A stretch of DNA of 64,000 bases from Komagataeibacter sp. FNDCF1 (lineage in GTDB: Bacteria > Pseudomonadota > Alphaproteobacteria > Acetobacterales > Acetobacteraceae). Both the position numbers and the translations under genes were made by a program. A model generated the notes under the pieces. The model had not been told where the DNA came from. It did not search any database and worked only from the letters and a program-made list of their open reading frames with translations. The stretch is taken from the NCBI RefSeq assembly GCF_021295335.1, contig NZ_JAIWOT010000001.1, positions 2,836,501 through 2,900,500 of the forward strand. Reading direction: 5' to 3'. Below are positions 23,746 to 35,467 of this stretch, one piece after another. Every line of letters begins with the position of its first letter. Within the stretch, counting starts at the first letter, position 1.

Positions 23746-25200
23746 TTATCGGAAAGCGGGTTCATCAAACCCGCGCAGCTTGCGCGAATGCAGGCGGTGC
23801 ACCCCCTGCGCGCGCAACTGCTGCATGGTCTCGATTCCCACCACCAGATGCTGGCGCACCCGCTCGCGGTAGAAGGCATTGGCCATGCCGCGCAGCTTCA
23901 GTTCCCCATGCAGCGGCTTGTCCGATACGCACAGAAGCGTGCCGTAGGGCACCCGGAAGCGGAAGCCATTGGCGGCGATGGTGGCCGATTCCATGTCCAC
24001 CGCAATGGCGCGGGATGTGTTGATGCGGGTGAACAGCGCGCCCAGCCGCAGTTCCCAGTTGCGGTTGTCCGTGGTCATGACCGTGCCGGTACGCAGGCGT
24101 GTCTTGACCTCGGCATCATGCAGGCCGGTCACGCGCGCGGTCACGTCCTGCAAGGCCATCTGCACTTCCGCAATGGGGGGTACCGGCACCCAGGGCGGCA
24201 GGTCGTCATCCAGCACATGATCATCGCGCAGGTAGCCATGCGCCAGCACGTAGTCCCCCAGCTTCTGGCTGCGGCGCAGCCCCGCGCAATGCCCGACCAT
24301 GAGCCAGCAATGCGGGCGCAGCACGGCCAGGTGGTCGGTAATGGTCTTGGCGTTGGCGGGGCCGACGCCAATGTTGATCAGTGTGATGCCATCACCATCG
24401 GGGCGGCACAGGTGGTAAGCGGGCATCTGCGGCAGGCTCTGGCCCGCATGGGTGGGGGCATGGGGTGTGTGGCGGGTGTGGATGATCTCCCCCGGTTCGA
24501 CAAGGGCGGTGTATTCCGGTCCTGCATCCACCTGCGCATGGCCATATTCCCGGAACGCATCCACGTAACGCTGGTAATTGGTCAGCAGGATGAAGCGCTG
24601 GAAATGGCGTGGCGCGGTGCCGGTGTAATGGTGCAGCCGTGCCAGCGAGTAATCGGTGCGCGCCGCCGTGAACAGCGCCAGCGGGCGTGGTGTGTCGGGG
24701 CGGGGGATGTATTCGCAGTTGGCGATCGTATCATCGGTCACATGCAGGTCCGGCAGCGTGAAATGCGACTGGATCCATGCAAGATCGGCTTCCGTGAGCG
24801 ATGTCACGGCATCTTCCATTACGTAAGGCAGCGGGATCGGCTGGTGCGACAGCCCGACCCGGACCGGGGTGTCGTAGTGGTGCAGCAGGCCTGCGATCTG
24901 CTCGCGCCAGTAATCGGCAAACAGGGCGGGGCGGGTCAGCGTGGTGCCATAGAAGCCCGGCTCCAGCACCACATCGAATGGCGGGCGCGGCCCGTCGGGT
25001 GGCAGCGCGGCCTGGGGTGTGAAGGCAAGATAGGGATAGACCGCCTCTTTCAGCCCCGTAGTGTCACGGGTGGTGAAGGCATGGCGGATCAGTTCTGCTG
25101 CATGGTCATACAGCCGGGTGATGTGGGCCACGGCACCGTCTGCAGTGTCAAAGGCGCGGAAGTCACGCCCGACTTCGCGCAGGAGGGCGGTTGTGTCCAT
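23746..25200 (-). CDS. amn: AMP nucleosidase
   Basis: 484 aa, the same length as E. coli Amn. It cleaves AMP to adenine and ribose-5-P, controlling adenylate levels. The N-terminal Amn-specific domain is followed by a nucleoside-phosphorylase-like domain with INIGVGPANAKTITDHLAVLRP, WLMVGHCAGLRRSQKLGDYVLAHGYLR and AIAVDMESATIAANGFR, the last containing the substrate-binding Glu/Met. The start at 25200 was chosen over an ATG nine codons upstream because it aligns with the usual N-terminus. It follows the TonB-like gene by 30 bases. Confidence 0.95.
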   Translation of the reverse strand: MDTTALLREVGRDFRAFDTADGAVAHITRLYDHAAELIRHAFTTRDTTGLKEAVYPYLAFTPQAALPPDGPRPPFDVVLEPGFYGTTLTRPALFADYWREQIAGLLHHYDTPVRVGLSHQPIPLPYVMEDAVTSLTEADLAWIQSHFTLPDLHVTDDTIANCEYIPRPDTPRPLALFTAARTDYSLARLHHYTGTAPRHFQRFILLTNYQRYVDAFREYGHAQVDAGPEYTALVEPGEIIHTRHTPHAPTHAGQSLPQMPAYHLCRPDGDGITLINIGVGPANAKTITDHLAVLRPHCWLMVGHCAGLRRSQKLGDYVLAHGYLRDDHVLDDDLPPWVPVPPIAEVQMALQDVTARVTGLHDAEVKTRLRTGTVMTTDNRNWELRLGALFTRINTSRAIAVDMESATIAANGFRFRVPYGTLLCVSDKPLHGELKLRGMANAFYRERVRQHLVVGIETMQQLRAQGVHRLHSRKLRGFDEPAFR

Positions 25201-25230
25201 GATGGCGGTTACTCCCTGGTTCCGCACCGC

Positions 25231-26391
25231 CTAGCGGCGGATCAGGATGTAGTTAATGGTCAGGTCGATGGGGAAGGTATCGCCCTGCATGTCCGGCGGT
25301 ACGGGGGGAAGCTGGGCATTGCGGAACATGCCAACCGTCGCGGCATCAAGGTAGTAGGAACCTGACTGGCCGGTCAGGCGCACCTTGGTCACATGGCCAT
25401 CGCGGTCCAGTTCCACATGTACGGAAGAGGGGCCTTCCTCGCCCGCGCGGGCGGCTTCCTCGGGGTAGTACATATGGCTGCGGATCCAGCGGTCCAGTTC
25501 ACTGCCATAATCCTCGCTCACGCCCCGGATCTGGGTGTTGGTGGAATAGGGGGCATTGATTTTGCCGTTCTGGACCACCGGCCCGAGCGACAGGTCGATC
25601 GGCCCCCCCGTGCCCCCCGCGCGCCCGTGCTGGTTGCGGCGTGGCAGGGGCGAGGACGAAAGCGCCCAGTTGCGCGGATGCTGGAGCGGGGCATACCGCC
25701 CGGCCGGGGACTGGCTGTGTGACTGCTGGGCCGGATGGTTGCCGTGGCCCGAACTCTGCATGGAGGGATTGAATTCGTCATGCCGTTCGGCCTGCGGGAC
25801 CGACAGGTCGGACGGTGCCTCGCTCATGGGCGGGGCGGAGGGGGTTTCCGGCGTGGGTGTGTTGGGGGAGGGGGAGGATTCCTCATCCTGTGTCTGCGGG
25901 TTCTGGCTGTTGTCCTGGGCGGTGGGCTGGCTCTGCTCCTGCTGCTGGCGCGGTGCGTTCTGTCCGCCGGCCATGTCGGGTGAGGACTGGCCCTGCAATC
26001 CGCTGGAGGTGGGGGGCGAGAACACCATCTCCACCTGTGGTTCCGACTGTGTGGCGTTGGGGGAACCATGCTGGCTGTGATGGGCGGATTCGATCAGTAC
26101 CGCCGCCAGCAGCGCGGCATGCAGCAGTCCCGATACGGCCATGGCCCGGCCGGGACCGGGCGTCTCGATCGTGTCGGGACGGATCAGGCCCGACATGGTG
26201 GGCCGCAGCTTGCGGTACCCCGCGTGCGGCGGCACGACGGCGCCCGGCAGCAGGCGTTCGCGCCGGGGGGGCACGTACTCCTTCTCCGCCACGGGGCGGG
26301 GCGGGGTGCCGCCCGGTTCCGTGTGGCGCGGGATCAGCACGGGCTCCACGGCATTGCGCCGCCGGGAGGAGGGACTGAGTGTCACCGTCAT
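25231..26391 (-). CDS. TonB-like energy-transducer family protein
   Basis: 386 aa. The cytoplasmic N-terminus is unusually long (about 80 residues) and basic. A single transmembrane helix (about 84-101, AVSGLLHAALLAAVLIESAH) carries the TonB-type His. A Gln/Ser/Pro-rich periplasmic spacer of roughly 160 residues follows. The C-terminal TonB domain (about 295-386) has YYPEEAARAGEEG, SVHVELDRDGHVTKVRL and FPIDLTINYILIRR. No exbB/exbD is adjacent. It presumably spans the periplasm to energise an outer-membrane transporter; the partner is unknown. Confidence 0.85.
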   Translation of the reverse strand: MTVTLSPSSRRRNAVEPVLIPRHTEPGGTPPRPVAEKEYVPPRRERLLPGAVVPPHAGYRKLRPTMSGLIRPDTIETPGPGRAMAVSGLLHAALLAAVLIESAHHSQHGSPNATQSEPQVEMVFSPPTSSGLQGQSSPDMAGGQNAPRQQQEQSQPTAQDNSQNPQTQDEESSPSPNTPTPETPSAPPMSEAPSDLSVPQAERHDEFNPSMQSSGHGNHPAQQSHSQSPAGRYAPLQHPRNWALSSSPLPRRNQHGRAGGTGGPIDLSLGPVVQNGKINAPYSTNTQIRGVSEDYGSELDRWIRSHMYYPEEAARAGEEGPSSVHVELDRDGHVTKVRLTGQSGSYYLDAATVGMFRNAQLPPVPPDMQGDTFPIDLTINYILIRR

Positions 26392-26517
26392 GAAAGACTA
26401 CGGGTCTCCGCCATAGGGGTCTGTTCGTGGGGGCCGCGTGCCTGCCCTGTTATATCGACAGCATAACTGACGCCAGGGGGGGGGTTGTCAAGGACGGGGT
26501 ACGCAATGAAAGGACGT

Positions 26518-27309
26518 TCAGTAGCTTTCGGTAAATTTTTCCAGCAGTTCGGCGAATTTCAGCGGGTGTTCGGTATGCAGCCAGTGGCCGGCATGTTCGA
26601 TCAGTTCCAGCCGGTAGCACGGGAACAGCCTGCGCATGGTGGCATAATGCTCGCGGCGGATATAGGGCGAATTCCCCCCCGCCAGGAACAGCGTGGGACC
26701 GGGATAGGTATAGCCTTCGGGAATGTAGGGCCAGCTTTCCACGTTGGGCATCGATTCCACGATTTCACGCAGGCCGATGATCCAGCCAGGGTTTTCGCCA
26801 ACCCGGATGTTCTGGAGCATCAGCGCCCGCACGTCGGTATTGGCAATGTAGTGCTGGAGCAGCCTGTCCGCCCCCGCCCGGTTCAGGAAAGGGGGAAAGG
26901 GCATGCGCAGCATCTGCTCACCCAGCCCGAACTGCCCGTGGCCGGTATGGGCGGGGGGAATGTCGGCCACCAGCAGGCTGTGCACCATGCCCGGTCGTGT
27001 CAGGGCCAGGGTCATGGCGACCTTGCCCCCCATGGAATGGCCGACCAGTGTCGCGGGCAGTGCGTTGTGGTGGGCCAGTGTCTCGAGCAGGTCGGCTGCC
27101 ATGACGTTGTAGTCCATCAGCCCGTGCGGGCTGTCGCCATGGTTGCGCAGGTCGATGGCCAGCGTGCGCCGTGTGCGGGCCAGCCGGCGCTGGAAAAAGC
27201 CAAGATTGCGCGCCCGCCCGAACAGCCCATGCAGCAGCACGACGGGGGGCCTGCCGACATGTCCGGGTATGGTTTCTTCCGGTCCGCGCTCGATGACGTT
27301 CAGTAGCAC
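26518..27309 (-). CDS. Alpha/beta hydrolase (YbfF-like)
   Basis: 263 aa. HGLFGRARN forms the oxyanion loop, LVGHSMGGKVAM holds the nucleophile Ser (about residue 104), and the C-terminal EHAGHWLHTEHP contains the catalytic His. This matches the YbfF esterase group, which hydrolyses acyl esters or acyl-CoA. It is 12 bases after a quinone-oxidoreductase gene and probably cotranscribed. Substrate unknown. Confidence 0.88.
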   Translation of the reverse strand: MLLNVIERGPEETIPGHVGRPPVVLLHGLFGRARNLGFFQRRLARTRRTLAIDLRNHGDSPHGLMDYNVMAADLLETLAHHNALPATLVGHSMGGKVAMTLALTRPGMVHSLLVADIPPAHTGHGQFGLGEQMLRMPFPPFLNRAGADRLLQHYIANTDVRALMLQNIRVGENPGWIIGLREIVESMPNVESWPYIPEGYTYPGPTLFLAGGNSPYIRREHYATMRRLFPCYRLELIEHAGHWLHTEHPLKFAELLEKFTESY

Positions 27310-27321
27310 CAGCTTGTGTTC

Positions 27322-28365
27322 CTATCGTGGTGTCGCATCCATGGACGGGTGCCGGAGATCCAGCACGATCTTGCCCATATGGGACCCGTTTTCCATGAGT
27401 TTATGGGCATCGGCAACCCGCGCAAAGGGGAAGGTGGCATGGATGAGCGGGTGGATGGCGCCGCTGGCCAGCAGCGGCCAGACCCGGTCTTCAAGCTGGC
27501 GGGCGATTTCGGCCTTGTATGCCCTGTCACGCGGGCGCAGCGTGGTGCCGGTCACCACCAGCCTGCGTGTCATGATGCGGGCCAGGTTGACACCATCCGC
27601 CTTGGCGCCCCCCTGCAGGGCGATGATCACCAGACGCCCCCCGATGGCCAGCGCGCGCAGGTTTCCATCCAGATAGGACGCCCCGATCATGTCGAGGATC
27701 ACATCGACCCCCGTCCCTTCCGTCAGGTCCCGGATGCGCTGGGAAAAGTCCTCGGTGCGGTAGTTTATGGCAGCCTTTGCCCCCAGCGTCGTGCACAGGG
27801 TACATTTGTCCTGTGTCCCGGCGGTGGCGTAGACCGTACCCCCCATCGCGCGCACAAGCTGGATGGCGGTGGTGCCGATGCCGCTGGTGCCACCATGCAC
27901 CAGCACGCTCTCGCCGGGTTTCAGCCCCGCGGTCATGAACAGGTTCGACCAGACGGTAAAGAACGTCTCGGGCAGGCTGGCCGCCTGTATGGCGTCGAAT
28001 CCGGCGGGCCATGGCAGGCACTGGCCGACAGGCACGGTGCAGTACTGCGCATAGCCGCCGCCATTGGTCAGCGCGCACACGCGCGCGCCCTGTGTGGGAA
28101 AGCTGTCACGCGGCACGTCATCGCCCACGGCCACGACCTCGCCCGCCACTTCCAGTCCCATAAGCGGGCTTGCGCCCGGCGGGGGTGGATAGAGCCCCTG
28201 GCGCTGCATGATGTCGGGCCGGTTGATGCCGGCGGCCATGACACGTACCAGCACTTCGCCCGCGCCGGGACGGGGCAGGGGCATGGTGGTGACACGCAGG
28301 GAATCGGGCGTGCCGTCTTCGGTGACGGTAATGGCCTGCATGGTGTCGGGCAGGGTGTCGGTCAT
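27322..28365 (-). CDS. NADPH:quinone oxidoreductase, zinc-independent MDR family (PIG3-like)
   Basis: 347 aa medium-chain dehydrogenase/reductase without zinc ligands. The N-terminal GroES-like domain contains [28 protein letters not shown], typical of TP53I3/PIG3-type quinone reductases. The Rossmann fold has [22 protein letters not shown] (about 150-171). It reduces quinones or other reactive carbonyls with NADPH. Upstream of, and probably cotranscribed with, the alpha/beta hydrolase. Confidence 0.9.
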   Translation of the reverse strand: MTDTLPDTMQAITVTEDGTPDSLRVTTMPLPRPGAGEVLVRVMAAGINRPDIMQRQGLYPPPPGASPLMGLEVAGEVVAVGDDVPRDSFPTQGARVCALTNGGGYAQYCTVPVGQCLPWPAGFDAIQAASLPETFFTVWSNLFMTAGLKPGESVLVHGGTSGIGTTAIQLVRAMGGTVYATAGTQDKCTLCTTLGAKAAINYRTEDFSQRIRDLTEGTGVDVILDMIGASYLDGNLRALAIGGRLVIIALQGGAKADGVNLARIMTRRLVVTGTTLRPRDRAYKAEIARQLEDRVWPLLASGAIHPLIHATFPFARVADAHKLMENGSHMGKIVLDLRHPSMDATPR

Positions 28366-28503
28366 GTCTCTGGCCTCCGGGGCATGTCGCGTGCTTGGGG
28401 GAGCATGGTGTAGGCGATATGGCGGGCAGGACCAGTCTGCATGGCATGGAATCGAGCAAACGTGTGGGGTCTGCGCCAGTTGCGCGGGCCTGCCGCCGGA
28501 CAG

Positions 28504-28539
28504 AAAAAGGGCGCCGGGACCTGTGTGGTCCCGGCGCCC
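28504..28539 (-). terminator. Strong Rho-independent terminator of glnA
   Basis: A perfect 13-bp stem with arm GGGCGCCGGGACC and loop TGTGT is followed, on the minus strand, by TTTTT. It lies 35 bases after the glnA stop codon. Confidence 0.9.
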
Positions 28540-28573
28540 TGCCTGGCCGTTTTCCCGTAGGGGAAGACGGGGA

Positions 28574-30034
28574 TCAGACGGAGTAGTACATCTCGAATTC
28601 GGCCGGATGCGGGGTGTGCTCGAACTTGTAGACTTCCTGCCACTTCACTTCACAGTAGCTCTCGATCTGGTCCTTGGTGAACACGCCGCCAGCGAGCAGG
28701 AATTCGTAGTCCGCTTCCAGTGCCGTCAGCGCCTCACGCAGCGAGCCCGCAACGGTCGGGATCTGCTTGAGTTCCTCGGGGGGAAGGTCGTACAGGTCCT
28801 TGTCCATCGCTTCGCCGGGGTGGATCTTGTTCTTGATCCCGTCCAGGCCCGCCATGAGCATGGCGGCGAACGACAGGTAGGGGTTTGCCGTGGGGTCGGG
28901 GAAGCGGACCTCGACGCGCTTCGCCTTGGGGCTGGTCGCGTACGGGATGCGGCACGAAGCGGAGCGGTTGCGCGCCGAGTAGGCCAGCAGCACGGGCGCT
29001 TCAAAGCCCGGGATCAGGCGCTTGTAGGAATTGGTGGACGGGTTGGTGAACGCGTTCAGCGCCTTGGCGTGCTTGATGATGCCGCCGATGTAGTACAGCG
29101 CCTCATCCGACAGGTCGGCATAGCCGTTGCCGCCGAATGTGGGCTTGCCGTCGCGCCAGATGGACTGATGCACATGCATGCCCGAGCCGTTGTCGCCATA
29201 GATCGGCTTCGGCATGAAGGTTGCCGTCTTGCCATAGGAATGGGCGACGTTGTGCACGCAGTACTTGTAGATCTGCATGAAGTCGGCGGAGCGGACCAGC
29301 GTGTCGAACTTGGTGCCCAGTTCGTGCTGCGACTGTGCCACTTCGTGGTGGTGCTTTTCGATGGGCAGGCCCATCTCGCCCATGGTGGTCAGCATTTCGG
29401 CGCGCAGGTCGCCTTCGCTGTCAACCGGGGCAACGGGGAAGTAGCCGCCCTTGACGCCGGGGCGGTGGCCCATGTTGCCTTCGGGGTAGTCCTTGAGCGA
29501 CGCGCCGGGGCCTTCGATGCTTTCCAGCTCGTAGGTGCCGAAATTCGGGCCGGTGCCGAATCGTACGCTGTCAAAGATGAAGAATTCGGCTTCGGGGCCG
29601 AAGAAGGCGGTGTCACCCAGGCCGGTGGACTGCAGGTACTGCTCCGCCAGCTTGGCGGTCGCGCGCGGGTCACGGTTGTAGAACTGCCCGGTGGACGGTT
29701 CGACAATGTCACAGATCAGGATAAGCTGCGGCTTGGCGGAGAACGGGTCCATAACCGCGGTTGTCGGATCAGGCAACAGGATCATGTCGCTTTCGTTGAT
29801 GGCTTTCCATCCGGCGATGGATGAACCGTCAAACATGAAGCCTTCGCGGAAGGTGTCTTCCTCGATCGTGGTGACGTACTGGGTCGTGTGATGCCACTTG
29901 CCACGCGGATCGGTGAAACGCAGGTCAACCATTTCCACCGCGTTTTCCTTGATGATTTCAAAGACCTTCGCGATGGCTTTGGCTGAATGCGACGGCGTGG
30001 AGGCCGCGACCGGGGCCTGTGCTTTTTTTGCCAT
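28574..30034 (-). CDS. glnA: Glutamine synthetase, type I
   Basis: 486 aa. Assimilates ammonium into glutamine with ATP. The N-terminal [15 protein letters not shown] leads into the beta-grasp domain. [22 protein letters not shown], the [13 protein letters not shown] loop and [11 protein letters not shown] are family signatures. [11 protein letters not shown] near the C-terminus contains the Tyr that GlnE adenylylates in E. coli. The start at 30034 matches the family N-terminus after a short Ala/Lys-rich lead; the frame continues upstream without support. It lies 123 bases after glnB, the usual glnBA operon. Confidence 0.97.
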   Translation of the reverse strand: MAKKAQAPVAASTPSHSAKAIAKVFEIIKENAVEMVDLRFTDPRGKWHHTTQYVTTIEEDTFREGFMFDGSSIAGWKAINESDMILLPDPTTAVMDPFSAKPQLILICDIVEPSTGQFYNRDPRATAKLAEQYLQSTGLGDTAFFGPEAEFFIFDSVRFGTGPNFGTYELESIEGPGASLKDYPEGNMGHRPGVKGGYFPVAPVDSEGDLRAEMLTTMGEMGLPIEKHHHEVAQSQHELGTKFDTLVRSADFMQIYKYCVHNVAHSYGKTATFMPKPIYGDNGSGMHVHQSIWRDGKPTFGGNGYADLSDEALYYIGGIIKHAKALNAFTNPSTNSYKRLIPGFEAPVLLAYSARNRSASCRIPYATSPKAKRVEVRFPDPTANPYLSFAAMLMAGLDGIKNKIHPGEAMDKDLYDLPPEELKQIPTVAGSLREALTALEADYEFLLAGGVFTKDQIESYCEVKWQEVYKFEHTPHPAEFEMYYSV

Positions 30035-30157
30035 GTCTAAATTACCTGTCCTGAACTTTAGGTGTGCCGTTCCATGCGGCGCGGTGGTTATGGTTACGGA
30101 AACGTAAGGCCCGTGTCGAGAGTCCTGACACCATGCGGTGCATGCCCGCATGGTGGT

Positions 30158-31862
<1,705 letters not shown>

Positions 31863-31904
31863 TTGACGCGCCCGTGCTGCTTTTCTATATAGCAGCGCAG
31901 TTGT

Positions 31905-31981
31905 GGCGGACGTAGCTCAGTCGGTAGAGCGCCGGTTTGTGGTACCGGTTGTCGCGGGTTCGATCCCCGTCGTTCGCCCCA
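31905..31981 (+). tRNA. tRNA-His (GTG)
   Basis: Acceptor GCGGACG pairs with CGTTCGC. An extra G at 31905 faces discriminator C73, the G-1:C73 identity pair of tRNA-His, and CCA is encoded. The anticodon loop TTGTGGT gives GTG. The D-arm (AGCTCAGTCGG) and T-arm (GGTTCGATCC) are canonical. Confidence 0.97.
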
Positions 31982-32027
31982 ACCCACGTTATCCCAGATA
32001 AAATTGTGTTCCGGATGGCAGGCTGTT

Positions 32028-32888
32028 TCAGTCCGTACCGCCAAACGTGTGGGCAAGCCCCACCGCCAGGGGCGTGGGGTCCAGCCCGAGCTGTGCCCGC
32101 ATGGGCACTATATCGAATATCTTGTCTTCCATCAGCCGACGCACCTCGGCAGGCCTTATGCGCGGCAGTCCCGGCACGGGCAGCCGGGCCAGCAGCATGA
32201 GCAGCCGCCCCGGCACCGGCACGGCCGGGCGGGGATGCAGCCCGGCCGCAAGGGCCACCCTGCGGGTGAAGTCACGGTAGGTGACCTGTTCCCCCCCGGC
32301 AATGACAAGTTCATGCGCTCCCTCCCATTTCCGGCCAAGGGCCGCGATGAGGGCGCGCGTCACATCGCCCTGCCATATGGGCTGGATACGGGCCTGCCCC
32401 CCGCCGGGCAGCGGCAGTACCGGCAGGCGGCGCATGAGGGCGGCCAGGCGCTGCACGTTGTCTTCCCCCCGCGCGCCATAGATCATGCTGGGATGCAGCA
32501 GCACGCCCCGGTGGCCCGAACGTGCAAACGCACGCGCCCCCGCCATTACGCCACGGGCATGGGAATCAGGCCAGCGGGTAAAGATGCGTGTGCTGCCAAG
32601 CGCCACGATGCCTGCTGACAATGGTGCAGCCGCCACAACGGCGGGCAGGTGGCGGGCATGGGCTGTCAGAACAATGGATGTGGCATCCGCCAGTGCCGCG
32701 CGCAGGGCGGCGGTTCCGTGCGCCAGGTCGGCCATGCGGGCCGGAACCGCCATACCGCTTTCCCGCCAGCGCGGCAGGCTGCGCACGATGGGCACGATGG
32801 CGCACCCCCGTGCGGTCAGGGCATGGCAGAGCGCCAGTCCCGACCGGCCGGTCGCGCCGATGACATGCACCGGCCCACCGATTCCCAT
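32028..32888 (-). CDS. NAD(P)-binding epimerase/reductase family protein (atypical SDR)
   Basis: 286 aa. The N-terminal VHVIGATGRSGLALCHAL is a dinucleotide-binding GxxGxxG variant. HPSMIYGARGEDNVQRL, GGQARIQPIWQGDV and HELVIAGGEQVTYRDF match the extended/atypical SDR group found in complex I assembly factors and sugar-nucleotide epimerases. The usual YxxxK is seen only as SMIYGARG, so catalysis is uncertain. Its ATG overlaps the stop of the upstream DUF945-like gene (TGATG), so the two are coupled. Confidence 0.82.
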   Translation of the reverse strand: MGIGGPVHVIGATGRSGLALCHALTARGCAIVPIVRSLPRWRESGMAVPARMADLAHGTAALRAALADATSIVLTAHARHLPAVVAAAPLSAGIVALGSTRIFTRWPDSHARGVMAGARAFARSGHRGVLLHPSMIYGARGEDNVQRLAALMRRLPVLPLPGGGQARIQPIWQGDVTRALIAALGRKWEGAHELVIAGGEQVTYRDFTRRVALAAGLHPRPAVPVPGRLLMLLARLPVPGLPRIRPAEVRRLMEDKIFDIVPMRAQLGLDPTPLAVGLAHTFGGTD

Positions 32889-34234
32889 CAGGGCGTGGAA
32901 ATGGTCAGGCCCAGCGGCGCCGCAATCGAAGGATCGCCCGCCATGGACAGGGCAACGCCCAGCATCATCAGGTTGACCGGCTTCATCGGGCGCAGCGCGA
33001 TCTGCAGCGGGTGATCCTGCGGGGATTGCACGAACCGGCCCATTGCGCGCATCGAGGCATCATCGGATGTGGCCAGCGAGGCCAGCAGGGCCTGGCGGTA
33101 GGCATCCACTTCCGTGTTGCGGCTTTTTGCCAGTCCCGCCACGATATGCTCGGCCAGCGAATGGTCTTCCCATGTCAGTGCGGCGGAGACGATGCGCGCG
33201 GTCTCGGGGATGATGGCCATGTCATCAAACGGAATCTGGTCCAGTTCCGCCACCACGGACAGGTTGCCCATCTCCGGCGCCTCTACTGTCATGGGTTCCA
33301 GATGCACGCGGCCCGCACTGCGGTCACTGGTGCTGTTGATATGGATGTTGCCGGTAAAATGGTCATAGCCGAATGCATTGAGGATGGAGGGATTGTCCGT
33401 GCCGGTGGACCACAGCGTGAGGCTGGTCAGGTCCGTGTCCATCTTGTCCTCCGTCTCGGTGGAGAAGCGCGATGTGGTGACATGGTCGATCTGGAGCATG
33501 GGGTGGGTGCTGGCGATCTCCACCTTCTTCAGGTCCATGGTCTGCGGGTGGCGTTCATGGATCAGGTGGCCGGACTGGATCAGGCTGGCGACCTCGCTGG
33601 CGAAGTCCGGCCCGTCAAGCCGGATATGCTCGACCGCGATGCGGCGCGAGGGGGTCAGGTTGATCTGGGTCGCCAGCTTCTCCACATCGAGATGCGAGGA
33701 CCGTCCCACCCCGTACTGGCCGATCACCATGCGTCCGATGGTGACATCGGTCTGGCTGGCGGGAATGGCCAGGTGCAGGTTGGTGAAGGTGCCGGTGTCC
33801 AGCACGAGCGAATCGAAGCCCAGCGGGCGGGCCGTTTCCGCCGTGACGCGCGCGGTATTGGGCATGACAAGATTGCCCAGCGCCACCTGGTCGAGCGAGA
33901 TGGTGCTGTCCTGTGTCATGACCTTCACGTCACGCAGTACGATGCTGCCGATCTTCTCCCCCTGCACGTTGTTGCCGGTCAGTCCGCCCAGGCGCACGTC
34001 GGCCGCGATCAGCGTCATGGCCGGATTGCGGTAGGTCACCGCGGTAAAATGCGCGCCGCGCGCCAGCGTGCGCGGCCGGGCCGTGGCGTAGCTGAACGTG
34101 GCGTCCGGCCCGAGGGAGGCGCGGAAGTCGGCGATACCGGCCTCCAGCCTGCGCTGGGCGAAGTGATGCACCCCCCAGCTGCCAACCAGTAGAACAAGTA
34201 TGAGCAGGGGAATGGCGGGATAGAGTTTCTTCAC
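32888..34234 (-). CDS. DUF945-like membrane-anchored periplasmic protein
   Basis: 448 aa. An N-terminal signal anchor (LYPAIPLLILVLLVGSWGVHHFA) is followed by a long beta-rich region made of repeated strands such as VLDTGTFTNLHLAIPASQ and TLWSTGTDNPSILNAF. Length and layout resemble the DUF945/YdgA and DUF2125 groups, which are related to AsmA-like envelope proteins. This is a resemblance in architecture only. It overlaps the following SDR gene by one base. Function unknown. Confidence 0.7.
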   Translation of the reverse strand: MKKLYPAIPLLILVLLVGSWGVHHFAQRRLEAGIADFRASLGPDATFSYATARPRTLARGAHFTAVTYRNPAMTLIAADVRLGGLTGNNVQGEKIGSIVLRDVKVMTQDSTISLDQVALGNLVMPNTARVTAETARPLGFDSLVLDTGTFTNLHLAIPASQTDVTIGRMVIGQYGVGRSSHLDVEKLATQINLTPSRRIAVEHIRLDGPDFASEVASLIQSGHLIHERHPQTMDLKKVEIASTHPMLQIDHVTTSRFSTETEDKMDTDLTSLTLWSTGTDNPSILNAFGYDHFTGNIHINSTSDRSAGRVHLEPMTVEAPEMGNLSVVAELDQIPFDDMAIIPETARIVSAALTWEDHSLAEHIVAGLAKSRNTEVDAYRQALLASLATSDDASMRAMGRFVQSPQDHPLQIALRPMKPVNLMMLGVALSMAGDPSIAAPLGLTISTP

Positions 34235-34327
34235 GAGCCTGATATCCGTAATGACCTTGAGATGAGTGCTATCGCATTACCGCCCCCTTCGGCAATCGCC
34301 CGTGGGGGAGAGCAGGCGGGAAAGAAG

Positions 34328-34345
34328 GTGGTATCATGATACCAC
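34328..34345. promoter_or_regulatory. Perfect 18-bp palindrome, candidate operator
   Basis: GTGGTATCATGATACCAC is its own reverse complement. It lies between the divergent DUF945-like gene and rplM, 47 bases upstream of the candidate rplM -35 element. Its TGGTAT/ATACCA half-sites look like the binding site of a dimeric repressor (GntR- or TetR-type). Confidence 0.55.
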
Positions 34346-34391
34346 ATGCGTTTTTTTACCGGAAAAATGCCGTCCATACGGGATTATGTGC

Positions 34392-34420
34392 TTGACGTTC
34401 GTGTCCCGTACGGATGATAA
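34392..34420 (+). promoter_or_regulatory. Candidate sigma-70 promoter of rplM-rpsI
   Basis: TTGACG is followed after 17 bases by TGATAA, 46 bases before the rplM ATG. The -35 element matches 5 of 6; the -10 is weak. Confidence 0.45.
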
Positions 34421-34465
34421 CGCGCCACCTGTTACCGCGACATTACTGGACGGAACACTGAATCC

Positions 34466-34948
34466 ATGAAGACCACACTTTCGCTGAAGCCCGCCGAGGT
34501 GACGCGTGGCTGGACCCTGATCGACGCCGAGGGCCTCGTTCTGGGCCGTCTGGCCGCCATCGTTGCCCAGCGCCTGCGCGGCAAGCACAAGCCCCAGTTC
34601 ACTCCGCATGTTGATTGTGGCGACAATATCGTCATCATCAACGCCGAGAAGGTCCGCCTGACCGGCAACAAGGTGGACCAGAAGCTGTTCCATTACCACA
34701 CCGGCTACCCCGGTGGGATCAAGGAACGCACGATCACCCAGCGCCTGACCGGCAAGAACCCCGGCCACGTGGTGCGCAAGGCGGTCGAGCGCATGATCAC
34801 CCGCGGCCCGCTGCAGCGCGCGCAGATGAAGCATCTGTACGTCTATGCCGGCAGCGAACACCCGCATGAAGGCCAGAAGCCGCAGGTGCTCGATGTCGCG
34901 GCGCTGAACCGCAAGAATGCCGTCAACACCCAGAAGGTCGGGGGCTGA
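34466..34948 (+). CDS. rplM: 50S ribosomal protein L13
   Basis: 160 aa, close to the alphaproteobacterial norm. Segments [46 protein letters not shown] and [29 protein letters not shown] are canonical. It binds 23S rRNA early in large-subunit assembly. rpsI follows after 5 bases, as in almost all bacteria. Confidence 0.98.
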   Translation: MKTTLSLKPAEVTRGWTLIDAEGLVLGRLAAIVAQRLRGKHKPQFTPHVDCGDNIVIINAEKVRLTGNKVDQKLFHYHTGYPGGIKERTITQRLTGKNPGHVVRKAVERMITRGPLQRAQMKHLYVYAGSEHPHEGQKPQVLDVAALNRKNAVNTQKVGG

Positions 34949-34953
34949 ACCAC

Positions 34954-35457
34954 ATGTCTGAAACCCAAGAACGTACAGGCACGCTGGCTGACCTGAAGGA
35001 CGCGGTTGCGTCCGGCCAGGTCGTTTCCTCCCAGGAAGCCGCACCCGTCTATGAAGCCAAGCGCGATGCGCAGGGCCGTTCCTACGCCACCGGCCGCCGC
35101 AAGGACGCCGTGGCCCGCGTGTGGATCAAGCCGGGCAAGGGCGACATCATCGTCAATGGCCGTCCGGTCGGCACCTACTTCGCCCGCCCGGTGCTGCGCA
35201 TGCTGATCACCCAGCCCTTCCTGGTGGCGGACCGTTACAACCAGTTCGACGTGTACTGCACGGTCGTTGGTGGTGGTCTGTCCGGTCAGGCCGGTGCGGT
35301 CCGTCACGGCATCAGCCGTGCGCTGACCCATTACGAGCCCGCGCTGCGCAGCATCCTGAAGGCTGCCGGCTTCCTGACGCGCGATTCGCGTGTTGTTGAA
35401 CGTAAGAAGTACGGCCGCGCCAAGGCCCGTCGTTCCTTCCAGTTCAGCAAGCGCTGA
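34954..35457 (+). CDS. rpsI: 30S ribosomal protein S9
   Basis: 167 aa with the alphaproteobacterial N-terminal extension of about 40 residues before the core. The core has [39 protein letters not shown] and the C-terminal [20 protein letters not shown], whose final Lys/Arg contacts P-site tRNA. Strong hairpins without a T-tract follow the stop codon. Confidence 0.98.
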   Translation: MSETQERTGTLADLKDAVASGQVVSSQEAAPVYEAKRDAQGRSYATGRRKDAVARVWIKPGKGDIIVNGRPVGTYFARPVLRMLITQPFLVADRYNQFDVYCTVVGGGLSGQAGAVRHGISRALTHYEPALRSILKAAGFLTRDSRVVERKKYGRAKARRSFQFSKR

Positions 35458-35467
35458 TCCTGCCTTT

